Of a DNA stretch of 64,000 bases, positions 1-10,499 are shown one piece after another. The notes below the pieces were generated by a model that did no database searches, was not told the origin of the DNA, and worked only from the letters and a program-made list of their open reading frames with translations. Position 1 is the stretch's first letter. Each line of letters begins with the position of its first letter. The stretch lies in contig CM077163.1 in NCBI GenBank assembly GCA_039583875.1, positions 228,400,646 to 228,464,645 on the forward strand, written 5' to 3'. This stretch comes from Platanthera guangdongensis (Eukaryota > Streptophyta > Magnoliopsida > Asparagales > Orchidaceae). Position numbers and translations under genes: made by a program.

Positions 1-2259
1 AGAGTCTGTTCTGTACTCATCACTTTCAGAACTCTGGTCATCATAAAGAGCATCAATTTTCTTCATCAAATCCTTCTTGAGCTGTACAGAAGCAGATGAG
101 GCAACAGAGGGTGTAGCAGCAGATGTTGAAGCAGTAGCAGAAATGACAGCAGCAGATATAGAAGGTTCAGGAGAAGTGACAACAACAGAAACAACAGTTT
201 CTGGAGAAGTAACAGCAGCATCAGCAACAGATACTGGAGAAGTGACAACAGCAGCAACAACAGATTCACTAACAACAACATCAACAGTAGAGTTATCATC
301 AGAAACTGCAGAAGGCTCAAACTCAGGTGCCTCTGACATAAGAATTTCCTTGGAAATTGGCTCAACAGCAATAACAGAAATTTCAGCAGCAGTATCAAAA
401 AGTTCAGCAGCAGTATCAAAATGTTCAGCAGCAGTAGAGGCAACAGCATCAGAAGCAACAACAATGCTTTCATCAGAAGAAGCAAAAACATATACTGAGT
501 GAACAAAAGAGGTGATGATACTGGGGTCACAGCAAGAGAATGCCACAAGTGCCTTGGATAGATCCTCTGGAGGCTGGACAGCAACTGGCTCTGGCAGACA
601 TCTGAAATATAACTGATCAAAGTTTGAAAGCAAAGACCTGAGCTCTATTGCAAAGACTGCAGCAGGAGGAATTTGTTCTTGAGACACAGCAGCAGCAGCA
701 AGAGCAGGAGCTGAAGAAGCAGCAATAGCAGCAGCAGCAGACAGGCTCACAGAAACAGCAGCAACAGCAACAGCAGGAAGACTCACTTCATAGGGCATCT
801 CCCCCTGCCTAGATTCAGACAAGGCTGGATCAAGGCACACTGCTGTAGGGGCTGCCTGAGGGAATAGAGATGAGAGCCTGGCAGAGAGGGCTGCCACTGA
901 CAGGTGTAATGGAGCCAATGAGGTCTCCAAAAGAAGAGATAGCCTGGGGGCTAGCAATTCATACAGCCTGTCAGCAAGGGCTGGAATGTCCACTTGCTCA
1001 AGGGTGACTGGAGCAGAGGTAGAAGATGGAGGAGCAGCTGTTGGAGATGGTAGTGGAGAGCTGGAGAATGGGGGAAGAGATGGCTGAGGTGTGGGTAAGG
1101 TGGATATGGAGGACAGTGGAATGGAGATAGATGGGGTGAATGTGGGTTGGTCAATGATTTGTTGTAGAAGGTCTTGATAGGAAGTTGAGGATGAAGGTAG
1201 CTCAGGAGGAGAAGATGGAGAGTCATCCATAAAGGAATCTTCAATGAGGGTGAAGGATGGAATGGAGGGTGATGAAGTGGCATCTGGTTGAGGGTAGGAG
1301 AATAAGGGATGAAATTGTTCTTCTGGTGTTGGTAGAATAGGTACTGGAGATGGTGTAGATGTTGGAGAGGGACTGGAGATGATGATGGTGGATGGAGTTG
1401 GAATGGTAGATGGTATGGGAAGAGATGGAATTGGAGGAGGAGGAGGAGAGGCAACAGCAGGCAGGTCATCTGCAGGGGCAGAGACCTGTGGAGAAGTGAC
1501 TCTGAGAGTCCTTGTGCCTGAAGGAGTGCTGGAGGAGGGCCTGCTGAGCTTGCTGATTTGTCTGTCCCATTTACCAAACAGGGCACAAGACAGTCTCTTG
1601 GATGCATTGATATGGATTCCAGAGGAGACCAGCAAAGCAGGGCACCTGTGCTGCAGAAACACCCCAATAATCCTTCCAAAGTTGACAAAACTTTTGTTTA
1701 TCTTCTTCTTAATAAGGTCAAAGAATACTTCTCCCCAATTCAAGTTCTTCCTGTCTACAAGGGCTCCCATGAGGCAGAGCTGATACCTTGAGATTGTATC
1801 ATGGGCAGAGTGCTTAGCCAGTAGCACTTTCCCAACTACATCTGCCATGAATCTGTATTCCACAGAAAGGTTCTTTTTCAAGAGCTTGCTAGGGTTGGCC
1901 TCAGAATGACCCATTCTGGCAAGCAGGTCAGTATACTCTTCTCCAGACAAGTCAGCAGTATCTTCACCACTTCTCAACTCAAAAACCTCTGATAAAATTG
2001 CTGGGGTTAGAGGTACCTGTGTGCCAGATATTGACCCAACAATGGTGGAGTTGTCTTGATTGTGGGCAGTGTAGACTCATTCCTTGATCTCATCAGATGC
2101 AAGCTTGATCCTTGTGGTCATAATTGCAGTCAGGTTCTGCTCTTTGAATAACCCCAAAATATCCTGAAAGACCTGGTCGGTTGTACTGAAGGATTCCATG
2201 TCTATGTCGAAGCCAGCATCAAACTTCATGGCGGCAAGAACAGCAACAGACACAGCCAT
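1..2259 (-). pseudogene. RLC-1 extra 3' ORF (env-like position), one in-frame TGA, truncated by window edge
   Basis: The ATG at 2259-2257 has a good context (GTACCC before, G after). The frame has a single TGA at 2079-2077 and is then open without a stop to position 1, giving more than 740 codons so far. The first roughly 250 residues are a mixed-composition globular region. They resemble, by my recollection, the 'putative plant transposon protein' domain found downstream of pol in some SIRE-like elements. The next roughly 150 residues are rich in Pro/Ser/Thr, and the distal part is rich in Ala, Val, Ser and Glu with imperfect short repeats. No signal peptide or clear membrane segment is visible, so 'env-like' refers to position only. 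The length of the open stretch after the stop argues that this is the true frame; long ORFs in the other frames here are low-complexity shadows. Confidence 0.7.
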
Positions 2260-2394
2260 GGGTACCTGCAAAAATTCAACAAACAAAACGACCAAGTGCA
2301 GAACTGTTTGGAGGGAAAGAAAGTTCTTGTAGAGAAATCGAAAGCGCAAAGGAGAACGACGGCGAAAAATGAATTTTATGTTAGGGTTCGACGC

Positions 2395-2690
2395 AGAATT
2401 GGAAAGATCGTTGAACTCAGTTCGACGATCGAGGCTTCTAAAGGAATCTGAAGAGTCTTCAACATCGTCGATCTCCGTTCGACGATATTGGAGAGCGTCG
2501 AGCTCTGTTTGACGATCATTCAGAGAACAAGATCGTCGAGCGCCGTTCGACGATCGTTGACCGGAAGAGATAGTTCATACTATCTGAGAAACGCTGAACT
2601 CAGGTCGACGATTTCAGATATCGTCGATCTCCGTTTGACGATCTGGGGGAAAATCGTCGAGCGCAGTTCAGAGATCAGAAAAACTCTAGA
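2395..2690. repeat. Array of 21-bp near-palindromic units between RLC-1 pol and the 3' ORF
   Basis: Repeated blocks of the form CGTCGA-[AG]CTCNGTT-CGACGAT occur here, some directly adjacent and some separated by short linkers. Each block is close to its own reverse complement, so the array reads alike on both strands. The same unit recurs in RLC-1 at 6.1-6.3 kb and 9.0-9.3 kb, and in the 1.95-kb tandem units. The array lies in the untranslated spacer between the RNase H stop (2754) and the 3' ORF start (2259). No function can be assigned. Confidence 0.8.
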
Positions 2691-2753
2691 CACCAAAAAA
2701 ACAGGATGTTTGCCTAGTCTTGGTCAATTTTTAAGCTTTCAAAATCTTGGATA

Positions 2754-3800
2754 TTATTTAAGACTTCCTCCATCTAACATTCCTAACTGATTTAGGAAGA
2801 ATGTGAGTTTCTTTTCATCCAAGGGCTTGGTGAAAATATCTCCCCTTTGTAAATCAGTTGGGATATATTGCAGTTCAATTTTATTCTTTTCAACATTATC
2901 CCTTAAGAAATGATGTCTAATCTCTATGTGTTTTGTCCTACTATGGAGGACTGAATTTTGAGCTATAGAAATAGCACTAGTGTTGTCACAAAAGATTTTA
3001 GACTTCTCTAAGTTGTAGTCATAGTCTAGGAGTTGGTTTTGAATCCACAAGATTTGTGAACAACAACTGCCTGCAGCCATATATTCAGCTTCAGCAGTTG
3101 AAGTTGACACAGAAGTTTGTTTCTTACAAAACCAAGAGACAAGTCTGTCACCAAGGAACTGACAAGTTCCACTGGTGTTTTTCCTGTCAATTCTGCATCC
3201 AGCATAGTCAGCATCAGAGAATCCAGTTAAATCAAATGCTGAATCTTTTGGATACCAGAGACCTAGATTTGGACAACTTTTAACATACCTGAGAATCCTC
3301 TTTACTAGTGTTAGGTGTGACTCTCTAGGGCTTACTTGGAACCTAGCACATATACATGTAGCAAACATTATATCTGGTCTACTGGCTGTAAGGTACAGTA
3401 AAGACCCAATCATTGTTCTATATGTTGTCTGATCAACAGGTTTACCATGTTCATCAGCATCCAATACATCATTAGTAGGCATGAGTGTTTTCATACAAGA
3501 TGCTTCAGACATACCAAATTTCTTAACCAATTCATTTGCATATTTGGTTTGAGAAATAAAGATGCCTTCAGCATGTTGCTTGACTTGCAATCCTAGGAAG
3601 AATGATAACTCACACATGCTACTCATTTCAAATTTAGAATGCATTAGGTTGGAAAACCTTATGCACAATTTGGAATCAGTAGAATCAAAAATAATATCGT
3701 CTACATAAATCTGTACTAGTAGGGTGTGGGACTTATGAGTTCTAATGAAAAGAGTTTGGTCTACTCTACCCCTTATAAACCATTTTCCAAAAGAAAGCAT
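2754..3800 (-). pseudogene. RLC-1 pol, RT C-terminal half plus RNase H
   Basis: This 348-residue frame holds the second half of a copia reverse transcriptase and the RNase H domain. Near residues 30-45 is the catalytic YVDD box (VQIYVDDIIF), followed by the FFLGLQVKQ segment and the copia TMIGSLLYLTASRPDI motif. RNase H is marked by the GFSDADYAG, SWFCKKQTSVSTSTAEAEY and CDNTSAISIAQN blocks and the terminal TKHIEIRHHFLRDNV and DIFTKPL motifs. It is out of frame with the upstream RT piece; the frameshift lies near 3790, inside the conserved segment before KxDxTLF. The enzyme would copy element RNA to DNA, but this copy cannot be translated from the gag-pol start. Confidence 0.9.
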
Positions 3801-4189
3801 GCTAGGGTCTCATACCATGCTCTAGGAGCTTGCTTGAGACCATATAATGCTTTATTCAATCTAAAAACATAATCAGGATAAGTTGGAGAGATAAAACCTG
3901 GAGGTTGTCTGACATATACTTCCTCTTTGATATCTCCATTTAGAAATGCACTTTTGACATCCATCTGATATACCTTGAATCCTTTATGTGCTGCATAAGC
4001 TAAAAATATTCTGATGGCTTTCAATCTTGCAACTGGTGCAAAGGTCTGGTCGTAGTCTATTCCTTCTTCTTGAGAATATCCCTGAGCAACTAGTCTTGCC
4101 TTGTTTCTTACAATTACTCCTTGATCATCCAGTTTATTTCTGAATACCGACTTTGTTCCAACAATGGAGTGATCATTAAGCTTTGGCAC
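3773..4189 (-). pseudogene. RLC-1 pol, RT N-terminal half
   Basis: The frame encodes the copia RT fingers and palm start. It contains [20 protein letters not shown], the TFAPVARL block, and [14 protein letters not shown], which holds the first catalytic Asp. It also has the [14 protein letters not shown] motif that immediately precedes the frameshift. It continues in the same frame from the linker piece at 4528-4196, separated only by a TGA at 4198-4196. In related copies that codon is TGG (KVWELVP), so this is a simple nonsense mutation. Confidence 0.9.
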
Positions 4190-4195
4190 TAGTTC

Positions 4196-4528
4196 TCATA
4201 CTTTGTTCCTCTCAAATTGATGCAACTCCTCTTGCATTGCAATAATCCAGTGTGGATCTTGCTCTGCATCTTGAATGGACTGAGGTTCAATTTGATATAA
4301 GAAGCAGGTGTGCAACAGGTTTTGGTTGACCTGATTTCTGGTTTGCACACCAGCTGAGATGTCTCCAATTATTTGGGAAATTGGATGGTCTCTTGATGTT
4401 ACTAAATCAACAGGGGGTGTTGATTGTTCATCAACCTGTGTTGTTGTTTCCTCTTGGGGGTACAACAACTGGCTCTTCAAGTTATTCTTCAATATGTTGA
4501 GCATTTTTTTCATCTTCACTGCTTTCAT
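4196..4528 (-). pseudogene. RLC-1 integrase-RT linker
   Basis: This polar Gln/Ser/Asp-rich stretch corresponds to the variable region between integrase and RT. Its end, near the DPHWIIAMQEELHQFERNKV segment, is the conserved start of the copia RT. The frame stops at the TGA described for the RT piece. It overlaps the end of the integrase C-terminal frame (4955-4482) in another frame, so a shift near 4500 also broke the polyprotein. No catalytic residue lies in this part. Confidence 0.75.
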
Positions 4529-4955
4529 CCCCTTGAGTAACCTGTAATTTGTTCAAGTCTTCAACTAGAGAATGTTCCTGCAAAGGTTCTATGGTAGAAG
4601 AGATCTTCTCCTTGAAAGACATGTTAGATTCATCAAATGATATATGAACAGATTGCTCAATTTTTAAAGATGATTTATTATAAACCCTATAAGCCTTGTT
4701 GATCATGGAGTATCCCAGAAACACTCCTTCATCAGCTTTAGCTTGAAATTTTGCTAAATATTTCTTGTCATTATTATGTATGTAGCAAATACAACCAAAG
4801 ACTCTAAAATAATCAACTTTAGGTTTCTTCCCTTTGAGTAATTCATAGGGAGTCTTTCCCTTTAGTTTATGTATCAAACTTCTATTCAACACATAGTTGG
4901 AGGTGTTCACTGCCTCTGCCCAAAAGGATAGAGGAAGGTGAGCATCTGACAACAA
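4482..4955 (-). pseudogene. RLC-1 integrase C-terminal region
   Basis: The piece begins in the conserved helix after the integrase core (DAHLPLSFWAEAVNTSNYVL), then carries KTPYELLKGKKP and the copia FRVFGCICYIHN and GVFLGYS motifs. It is one frame away from the upstream protease-integrase ORF. The break is at about 4980, where AERKNRTL is interrupted by one extra A in a run of six. The function would be the non-catalytic C-terminal part of integrase. The acidic, Ser-rich tail leads into the RT linker. Confidence 0.85.
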
Positions 4956-4980
4956 TGTAGTGGTAGATTCAATAAGGGTT

Positions 4981-5919
4981 CTATTTTTTCCTTTCAGCTA
5001 CACCATTTTGTTGAGGAGTTCTAGGAGCTGCGAAAGTATGCCTGATCTCTTCACTCTGACAGAGCTCTTGCATAAGAAGAGAATCAAACTCTGTCCCATG
5101 ATCACTTCTGATCAGGGCAATGTGAGTATTGAACTCAATCTGTATACATTTGAGAAACTCTGTCAGACACTTAAAGTTATCAGACTTCTTCCTTAGAAAG
5201 AACACCCAAGTGAATCTAGAGAAGTCATCTACAACTACTAAAGTGCAGGATTTCCCTCCTAGGCTTTGTACTGTGATGGGTCCAAAAAGATCCATGTGTA
5301 ACAGATACAATATCCTAGGTGAATCACTCTTATTAAGTGACTTAAAACTGTTTTTAGTTTGCTTGCCTAATTGACAAGCCCTGCAGAGTCCTTCCTTCTT
5401 GTAGGGGCCAGAAGGTAATCCTCTAACAAGGTTGTCCTTGGATAGCCTAGCAATAGTTCTAAGGTTTAGGTGTCCTAGTCTCTTATGCCATAAAATATTT
5501 GGTCTACAGACAGAATTAAACAAGCAAATATCTACATCAGTTGAAAGAAAATCTACTAGATAGATGTTACCTTTCCTTTTACCTGTCAACACAGTTGTGT
5601 TGTCCTCTGACTTGATTTTGCATAATGCTTTGCTGAAGGTCACCTGGTAGCCTTCATCACATAGCTGACTGATGCTTATCAAATTGTGCTTCAGTCCTTC
5701 CACATAAGCTACCTTCTTGAAAGTTACTGATCCAATCTGCACTGCACCATATCCTTTAGTCTGTCCAAAGTTTGAATCACCAAAGATAACTTTGGGTCCA
5801 AGCTTGGCTCTAAAGGATGTGAGGTTGTCCTTGTTCCCTGTCATGTGCTTAGAGCACCCACTATCCAAGTACCATTGCTGGTTAGATGTTGGATAGGTCT
5901 TCACATGCACATAAGACAA
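4981..5919 (-). pseudogene. RLC-1 protease and integrase core
   Basis: Residues about 17-30 carry the aspartic protease active site (WYLDSGCSKHMTG). A GAG-pre-integrase zinc-binding region follows: LWHKRLGHLN, then the CRACQLGK pair of cysteines. The integrase DDE core shows its first Asp in HMDLFGPITV, the second in IRSDHGTEF, and the Glu in the PQQNGVAER segment. The listed start is a TTG codon; translation would normally arrive from gag. Upstream the frame is shifted by one base in an A-rich run near 5925. The catalytic residues look intact, so decay here is by frameshift only. Confidence 0.88.
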
Positions 5920-6118
5920 TTCATTTGTTTTTGACCCAGTTTACCTTGGGCCTAGGTTGATAACCTTTAAATTCTGAAATGAAAGACATCCCAGGTTGAC
6001 TCTTATATCCTTCAGGATGATATCTCCTTGGAGGTGTAATCAATTCAGTATAAGGGTTAAAGATTTGGGATGAAGGACCCTTAGGATTGGATTTTGATTT
6101 GCCCTTGAAAAACTTTCC

Positions 6119-6331
6119 AGAGCTCTGACCTCTGTTCGACGATCTTGGAGCTGCGTTCGACGATCTTGGGTCAGATCGTCGAGCTCCGTTCGACGGTAGA
6201 CTATGACTGAGTTCAGGTACTTGAGATCGTCGACCTGCGTTCGACGATTTTGCCTGAAATCGTCGATCTGCGTTCGGCGATCGTCGAACTCCGTTTGGCG
6301 ATCGTCGAACTCCGTTCGACGATTTCTGCTA
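6119..6331. repeat. 21-bp palindromic array lying inside the RLC-1 gag-pol reading frame
   Basis: Read on the minus strand the units are CGTCGAACGGAGTTCGACGAT and close variants, several exactly 21 nt apart. The array lies between the gag coiled coil and the protease. The polyprotein frame of the coiled-coil piece continues through the whole array to 5921 with only one TAG (6331-6329) in front of it. A second frame is also open and would encode RRTEFDD-like heptads. Because the unit is a multiple of three, copy-number change keeps the frame. Confidence 0.8.
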
Positions 6332-6703
6332 GGACTTAGTTTTCTGGGGCAGATCAGAATTTTTCCTAGCAACCTCTACAACTCCCTTTCCTTTATCAGA
6401 AATGAATTTGATTGGAGTTGTTAGAACTATGAGTTGGCTGGATGTAGCACCCAATCCCAGTGTACTGTTAAATCTGGAGTTCACTGTGCTTGTGATGTCC
6501 ATCAGCTTGATGCTTCTCCCATTAAGGGATTCTTCAAGCTTCTTGGCCTCAGACAGCTCACTTTTCAGTGAAGCTATCTGCTCCCTACAGCTCTCCAACT
6601 CCTGAGAGAGTTTGAGGTTTTCTGATTTTAAAGTATTATGTTCAGATAAATGATTTCTGAGAGAGGTAATTTCTTTCTCAAATTTTAGCAGGTCTAAACA
6701 CAA
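6329..6703 (-). pseudogene. RLC-1 gag C-terminal coiled-coil region
   Basis: This 124-residue frame starts with a heptad-rich stretch (EKEITSLRNHLSEHN, LSQELESCREQIASLKSEL) over residues about 8-55, consistent with a coiled coil. A Ser/Thr-rich linker follows. SIRE-type gag proteins have such a coiled coil after the zinc knuckle. It overlaps the end of the main gag frame by about 10 bases in a different frame, so gag was broken by a frameshift near 6700. It ends at a TAG just before the palindromic array. Confidence 0.75.
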
Positions 6704-7851
6704 TGCTTTAAATTGATTGCCATCATGCAGAACTCTTTCTCTTCTGCATCATCTTCATCATCACTGGAGCTGGATGAGGCTTCTGACTCCTCTTCAGTCT
6801 CACTCCAGGATTCAGCAACAAACCCCTTTCTTGTATGTTTGTTTTTGCTTGATGAGGGTTTGCCATTGCCATTCCTCTTGGAGTCTTTCTCCTTTCTTCT
6901 TTCTTTTCTGTCCCTTCTGTCCTTGTTTTTGTTCTCTGGACAGTCAGGAACTATGTGCCCTGATTTCTTGCAACCAAAGCAAATAATGTCTTTATTATTA
7001 TTATTAATGGATTTGTCATACCTTGGCTTATCATGTTCCTTGTATGATCTCCTTCTGAAGTCCTTTCTGGCCATCTTATAAAATCTTTTGGACAACAGAC
7101 TGAGCAGTTCATCATTGCCTGTGACTTTGTCTTCAGGCTGATCTTCAGTTGCCTTGAAGGCTATGGTCTTCTCTTTTCTTGTGGCTGGTGAGGCAGCCTT
7201 CTGTTCTTCTTCTCTATTTTTGATAAGTAGCTCATAAGATTTGAGCTTACCCAATAGAGCTTCAGTAGTGATCTCATTCAGACTTCTGGCATCCTTAATT
7301 GGCCAGATTCTTGAATCCCAAGTGCTAGGGAAGCACATTAGAATTTTGTCATTGAGTTCAGTTAGTGAGATCTCTTTATCCAATGTTCTGAGTTCACTGA
7401 CAATTAGACTGAGCCTGTTGTACATATCTCCCACTGACTCAGTTTCTCCCTTCTTGAAATTCTCATATTGAGATATGAGGTGGGATCTCCTATCCTTTCT
7501 CTCATCAGCTGAACCTAAGACTATTTCTGAGAGTTTGTCCCAAATTTTCTTAGCTGAATTGCATTCAGCCACCTTTTGAAATATGTCATCAGACATTGTC
7601 TGGGCCAAGATGTTCATAGCCTTGACATCAGCTACCTTCCATCTCTTGATGTCAGCATCTGTTCCTGATGGAGGTGGAACAGCATTTGTACTGGAGTTCT
7701 CTGGAGGTCTTGGACATACTGTCAAAACAGAGTTAAAAATATCTTTGTCAATAGAATTCATGTATAGTCTGATCCTTGCTTTCCAAAGTGCAAACTTGGA
7801 TAGATTGCACACTGGAGGTCTGGTGCTAGCATAATCTTTGTTTTGGGCCAT
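6694..7851 (-). pseudogene. RLC-1 gag (capsid/nucleocapsid)
   Basis: The start chosen is the Met of MAQNKDYAS at 7851, the first in good context after the leader; an upstream in-frame Met at 7866 is possible. The N-terminal two thirds have the copia gag helical fold (UBN2-type), with FALWKARIRLYM, AKKIWDKLSEIVLG and ESVGDMYNRLSLIVSELR segments. A CCHC zinc knuckle CFGCKKSGHIVPDC follows at about residues 280-295, then a Lys/Arg-rich stretch and an acidic Ser/Glu/Asp-rich tail. Gag packages element RNA in virus-like particles. The ORF itself is uninterrupted; only its tail is shifted. Confidence 0.9.
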
Positions 7852-7970
7852 GATTTGTGAAAACAAAATCTAATAATAAAATACAAAAGAAAACAGATCT
7901 AACTTGGGATCTTTGGGTTCAGGTGTTAGCCTGTGCAACCACCAAGGTGTGGTATGTTTAACCAACCTGG

Positions 7971-7981
7971 ATCTGATACCA
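7971..7981 (-). other. RLC-1 primer-binding site
   Basis: The minus strand reads TGGTATCAGATCCAGG, matching the 3' end of initiator Met tRNA for the first 10-11 bases, as in most copia elements. It starts two bases inside the LTR edge at 7984, which sets the element orientation. Confidence 0.9.
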
Positions 7982-9034
7982 ATTGAAAGTGCAGCTAGAT
8001 CTGATATACTCTAGAGGGGGGTGAATAGAGTATATGGTGCTTTGAAACTTTTTACTATAATTGTTGTAATATGAGTGAGCAGGGAAGCAGTAACAAATCT
8101 AATTACAGAACTAAACTATATAAAAGCTAATCACAGAATAATCAAGGCCAGAAACAAAAATAAAGACAAGCAAAACCAGAAGACACAAGGAAATATAGTG
8201 GTTCCCCTAAACTTGGGTACATCCACTCTTCTACCATCCTAGGTAGGAATCCACTGCAGGATGAGTTGATCAGGTGTCCTGGGCACCAATGATCTTTTGA
8301 TAAGGTGCTCAAAAACCAAATCAGATTTTTTGATCAGGTGTCTTGCCACCAATGAGCTTTTGACAAGGTGCTCAAAAACCAAGCTCAAACTTTTGAAGGG
8401 AGTTTGAGAAACCCTTTACAGAGAGGGGGTGAGAGAGTGATGGAAGTCTTCTCTTTCTCAAACAACTGAGAAGACTATGTGGATTGATGGTGTCAAAGCT
8501 CCCCCTGAGTCCTTGAAATCTTCAGGAAAAGAAGCTTTGCTGTAGGGTGATAGACCTTCAAAAGTTGAACTCCAGCAAAAGATGATTTCAGCAACAGCTG
8601 AAATGTTGAATGTCTGGAGTCTTGAAATATGTTGGCCTTGAACACTTGAAAACTAGAGAGATCTGAAGATTTTAGAAAAGGTTGATCTCCTTGGATGAGT
8701 GTTCTTGAGAATTCTTTGAGACAGAATATTTTGTTGAAGATTGCTAATGTCTGTCTGTGTGTGTCTGTGTATCTGTCTGTCTCAGAGATTCAAAAATTCT
8801 TCTCTTTTATTCTCTGATACTGAACAAAACATTCTCTGTCAAGAATATCCGTTGGTCTGCATTAATTGCATCCTTAATTGCAAAATCTCTTCTGGAGGAA
8901 AGTCTATAAAAATATTCCTTGAAACTTGGTCCAGAAATGAATGAAAACGGCTAGAAAATCTTCAGAATTAATTGCAGAATAACTCTTTAATTGATTTGAA
9001 TTTGAATCTAGAAACATCCTTGAAGTTATCTGAA

Positions 9035-9325
9035 AACGTCGAACTGAGCTCTGCTATCGTTGAACTGAGCTCAACGATATGGATAAATATAGCACAAAAA
9101 TATCGTCGATCTGAGCTCAAAGATCGTCGAACTGAGCTCAGAGATGGAAATCCAAAGCTGAGTCAAGATCGTCGACCTGAGCTCACCGATCGTCGAATGA
9201 AGTTCGACGATATGATGAAGTTGAGCTCAGCGATCGTCGAATGGAGTTCGACGATCTGTCGAAGTTGAGCTAGACGATCGTCGATCGGAGTTCGACGAAT
9301 CGTCGTGCTGAGCTCGACGATATGA
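9035..9325. repeat. 21-bp palindromic array in the RLC-1 LTR
   Basis: Blocks such as CGTCGAACTGAGCTCA and CGATCGTCGAATGGAGTTCG repeat at about 21-bp or longer steps. Both GAGCTC and GTTCGAC half-sites occur, so many blocks are self-complementary. This is the same motif family as at 2.4, 6.2, 22.8, 24.8 and 26.8 kb. Confidence 0.8.
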
Positions 9326-9659
9326 CTTAGTCTCCAAACAGAAAATCCTGGTCTTGAGGGTAGCTTCCAAACCTAGACTTCTAACCCTTAGACTCAATTC
9401 TAATTGACCTATTGAGCTATACAGGATGTCAAGCATTTGTTTCCTAGAGACATAGTGATCCTGACCCAAATTAGTAATAAGGTGTTCCAACAGTTTTAAT
9501 TTCTCTGATCTGATTCTTTTTCTATGCCGCTGTCCAATGGCTCTTTGAGCATCAGGACCACCAGTAGTTGGTAGCTGCAACCTTGCTTTTGCATTAAATG
9601 CAATACAACAGGCAATCAGCGTCTTTTGTTGTGTACTGTTCACTTCCCGCAACATTTGA

Positions 9660-10290
9660 ATTTCTGCTGACGTCAGCGCTTGTGGACTTAGTCAAATTCA
9701 GATAATTCAACATAGGCGTTGAGTGAAGGCTTGTCAATCAATACCAAAACACTTAGGCAAATATCTGCAGCACCATGTGTTGAGTGATCAGTCATCACTC
9801 AACGAATATAGACTTTTAGTTGTCTAACAGATTAGGCGTTGAGTGAACCTTCATCACTTAACGTATTTGGACTTAGCTTTTTTCCTCGGTATGAAGGCGT
9901 TGAGTGATGCTTTTGTACTCAACGCTTTCTGCCTTAGCTCGCCATCTTGATGAGATGTTGAGTGAACAACCTTCACTCAATGCTTTTGTACTTAGTTGAA
10001 TTTCAGTTGAGCTGGTGTTGAGTGAACTGACTTCACTCTACGCTTCTGTACTTAGACAGATTTTTTGTCTACTTCTTTTGTGGATTTGAAAGTGTTAGCT
10101 TCACTCAATGCTACTGATCTTCTGGCGTCGAGTGAGTTGTCCTCACTCGAGGCTTCTGGAATTAGCCAGAATTCTGTCTTGGCATTGCTGAGGCTTTGAC
10201 TGTCTGGGCTTGGCTCAACGCTTCTGATCATCTGACGTTGAGTGAACTGTCTTCACTCCACATCTGTGGACTTAGACAGTTTTCTGTCTT
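9660..10290. repeat. Array of short stem-loops GTTGAGTGA...TCACTCAAC in the RLC-1 LTR
   Basis: About eight blocks repeat the plan GCGTTGAGTGA, 5-12 bases, TTCACTCAACGC, then a spacer ending in CTTAG. Each block folds on itself. Successive blocks are roughly 60-100 bp apart and have diverged, but the two arms tend to co-vary (for example GTCGAGTGAG with CTCACTCGAG near 10125-10150). One similar stem-loop occurs at 27264-27297. A long G run lies just beyond at 10545-10557. Confidence 0.7.
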
Positions 10291-10499
10291 GCCAACATCC
10301 CTCCTTGTGTCCTTCTGTCATTGTTACTTAGACAACCTATCTAATCAGTGTAATAAATAACCCCTTGCATACAAAGAACTTATAGCATGCATCAGATACA
10401 AATATGTGTATACCATTGTACTGTAGGCCTTCTTCAAATCTTGGACATTGAGATCAATGGACCCAACAAGATTGTTATGCTCTCTGAAGCTTGTGACAC

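Larger units (their letters stand above)
1..10440 (-). mobile_element. RLC-1: Ty1/copia retrotransposon of SIRE/Maximus type, 3' LTR outside the window
   Basis: Read on the minus strand the order is LTR, primer-binding site, gag with CCHC knuckle and coiled-coil tail, protease, integrase, RT, RNase H, then a long extra ORF. This order is copia-type, and the extra ORF after pol, the gag tail and the LTR edge with a GAGGGGGGTGAATAG-like run fit the SIRE/Maximus lineage. The reading frame is broken by at least three frameshifts and three nonsense codons, so this copy cannot act alone. The outer LTR boundary on the right is not resolved (about 10.3-10.55 kb) because the partner LTR lies left of position 1. 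The element appears inserted into the leader of RLC-2. Confidence 0.85.
7984..10440 (-). repeat. RLC-1 5' LTR (outer boundary approximate)
   Basis: The inner edge is the TGAAAGTGC at 7984, directly outside the primer-binding site; on the minus strand this is an LTR end in ...CACTTTCA. The part next to it carries the SIRE-like GAGGGGGGTGAATAG run and paired 'caggtgtc..caccaatga' segments at 8270 and 8337. Farther out are the 21-bp palindromic array (9035-9325), a short minus-strand open frame at 9655-9227 with no recognised domain, and the stem-loop array (9660-10290). The outer end lies roughly between 10300 and 10550. Confidence 0.7.

Noticed and set aside
66..620. Leucine-rich minus-strand ORF and the Thr/Ala-rich plus-strand ORF at 77-502
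   Set aside because: Both are other-frame readings of the low-complexity end of the RLC-1 3' ORF, which is open from 2076 to 1 in a third frame.
951..1688. 245-residue minus-strand ORF
   Set aside because: Shadow frame of the same RLC-1 3' ORF, with composition typical of an out-of-frame Pro/Ser-rich region.
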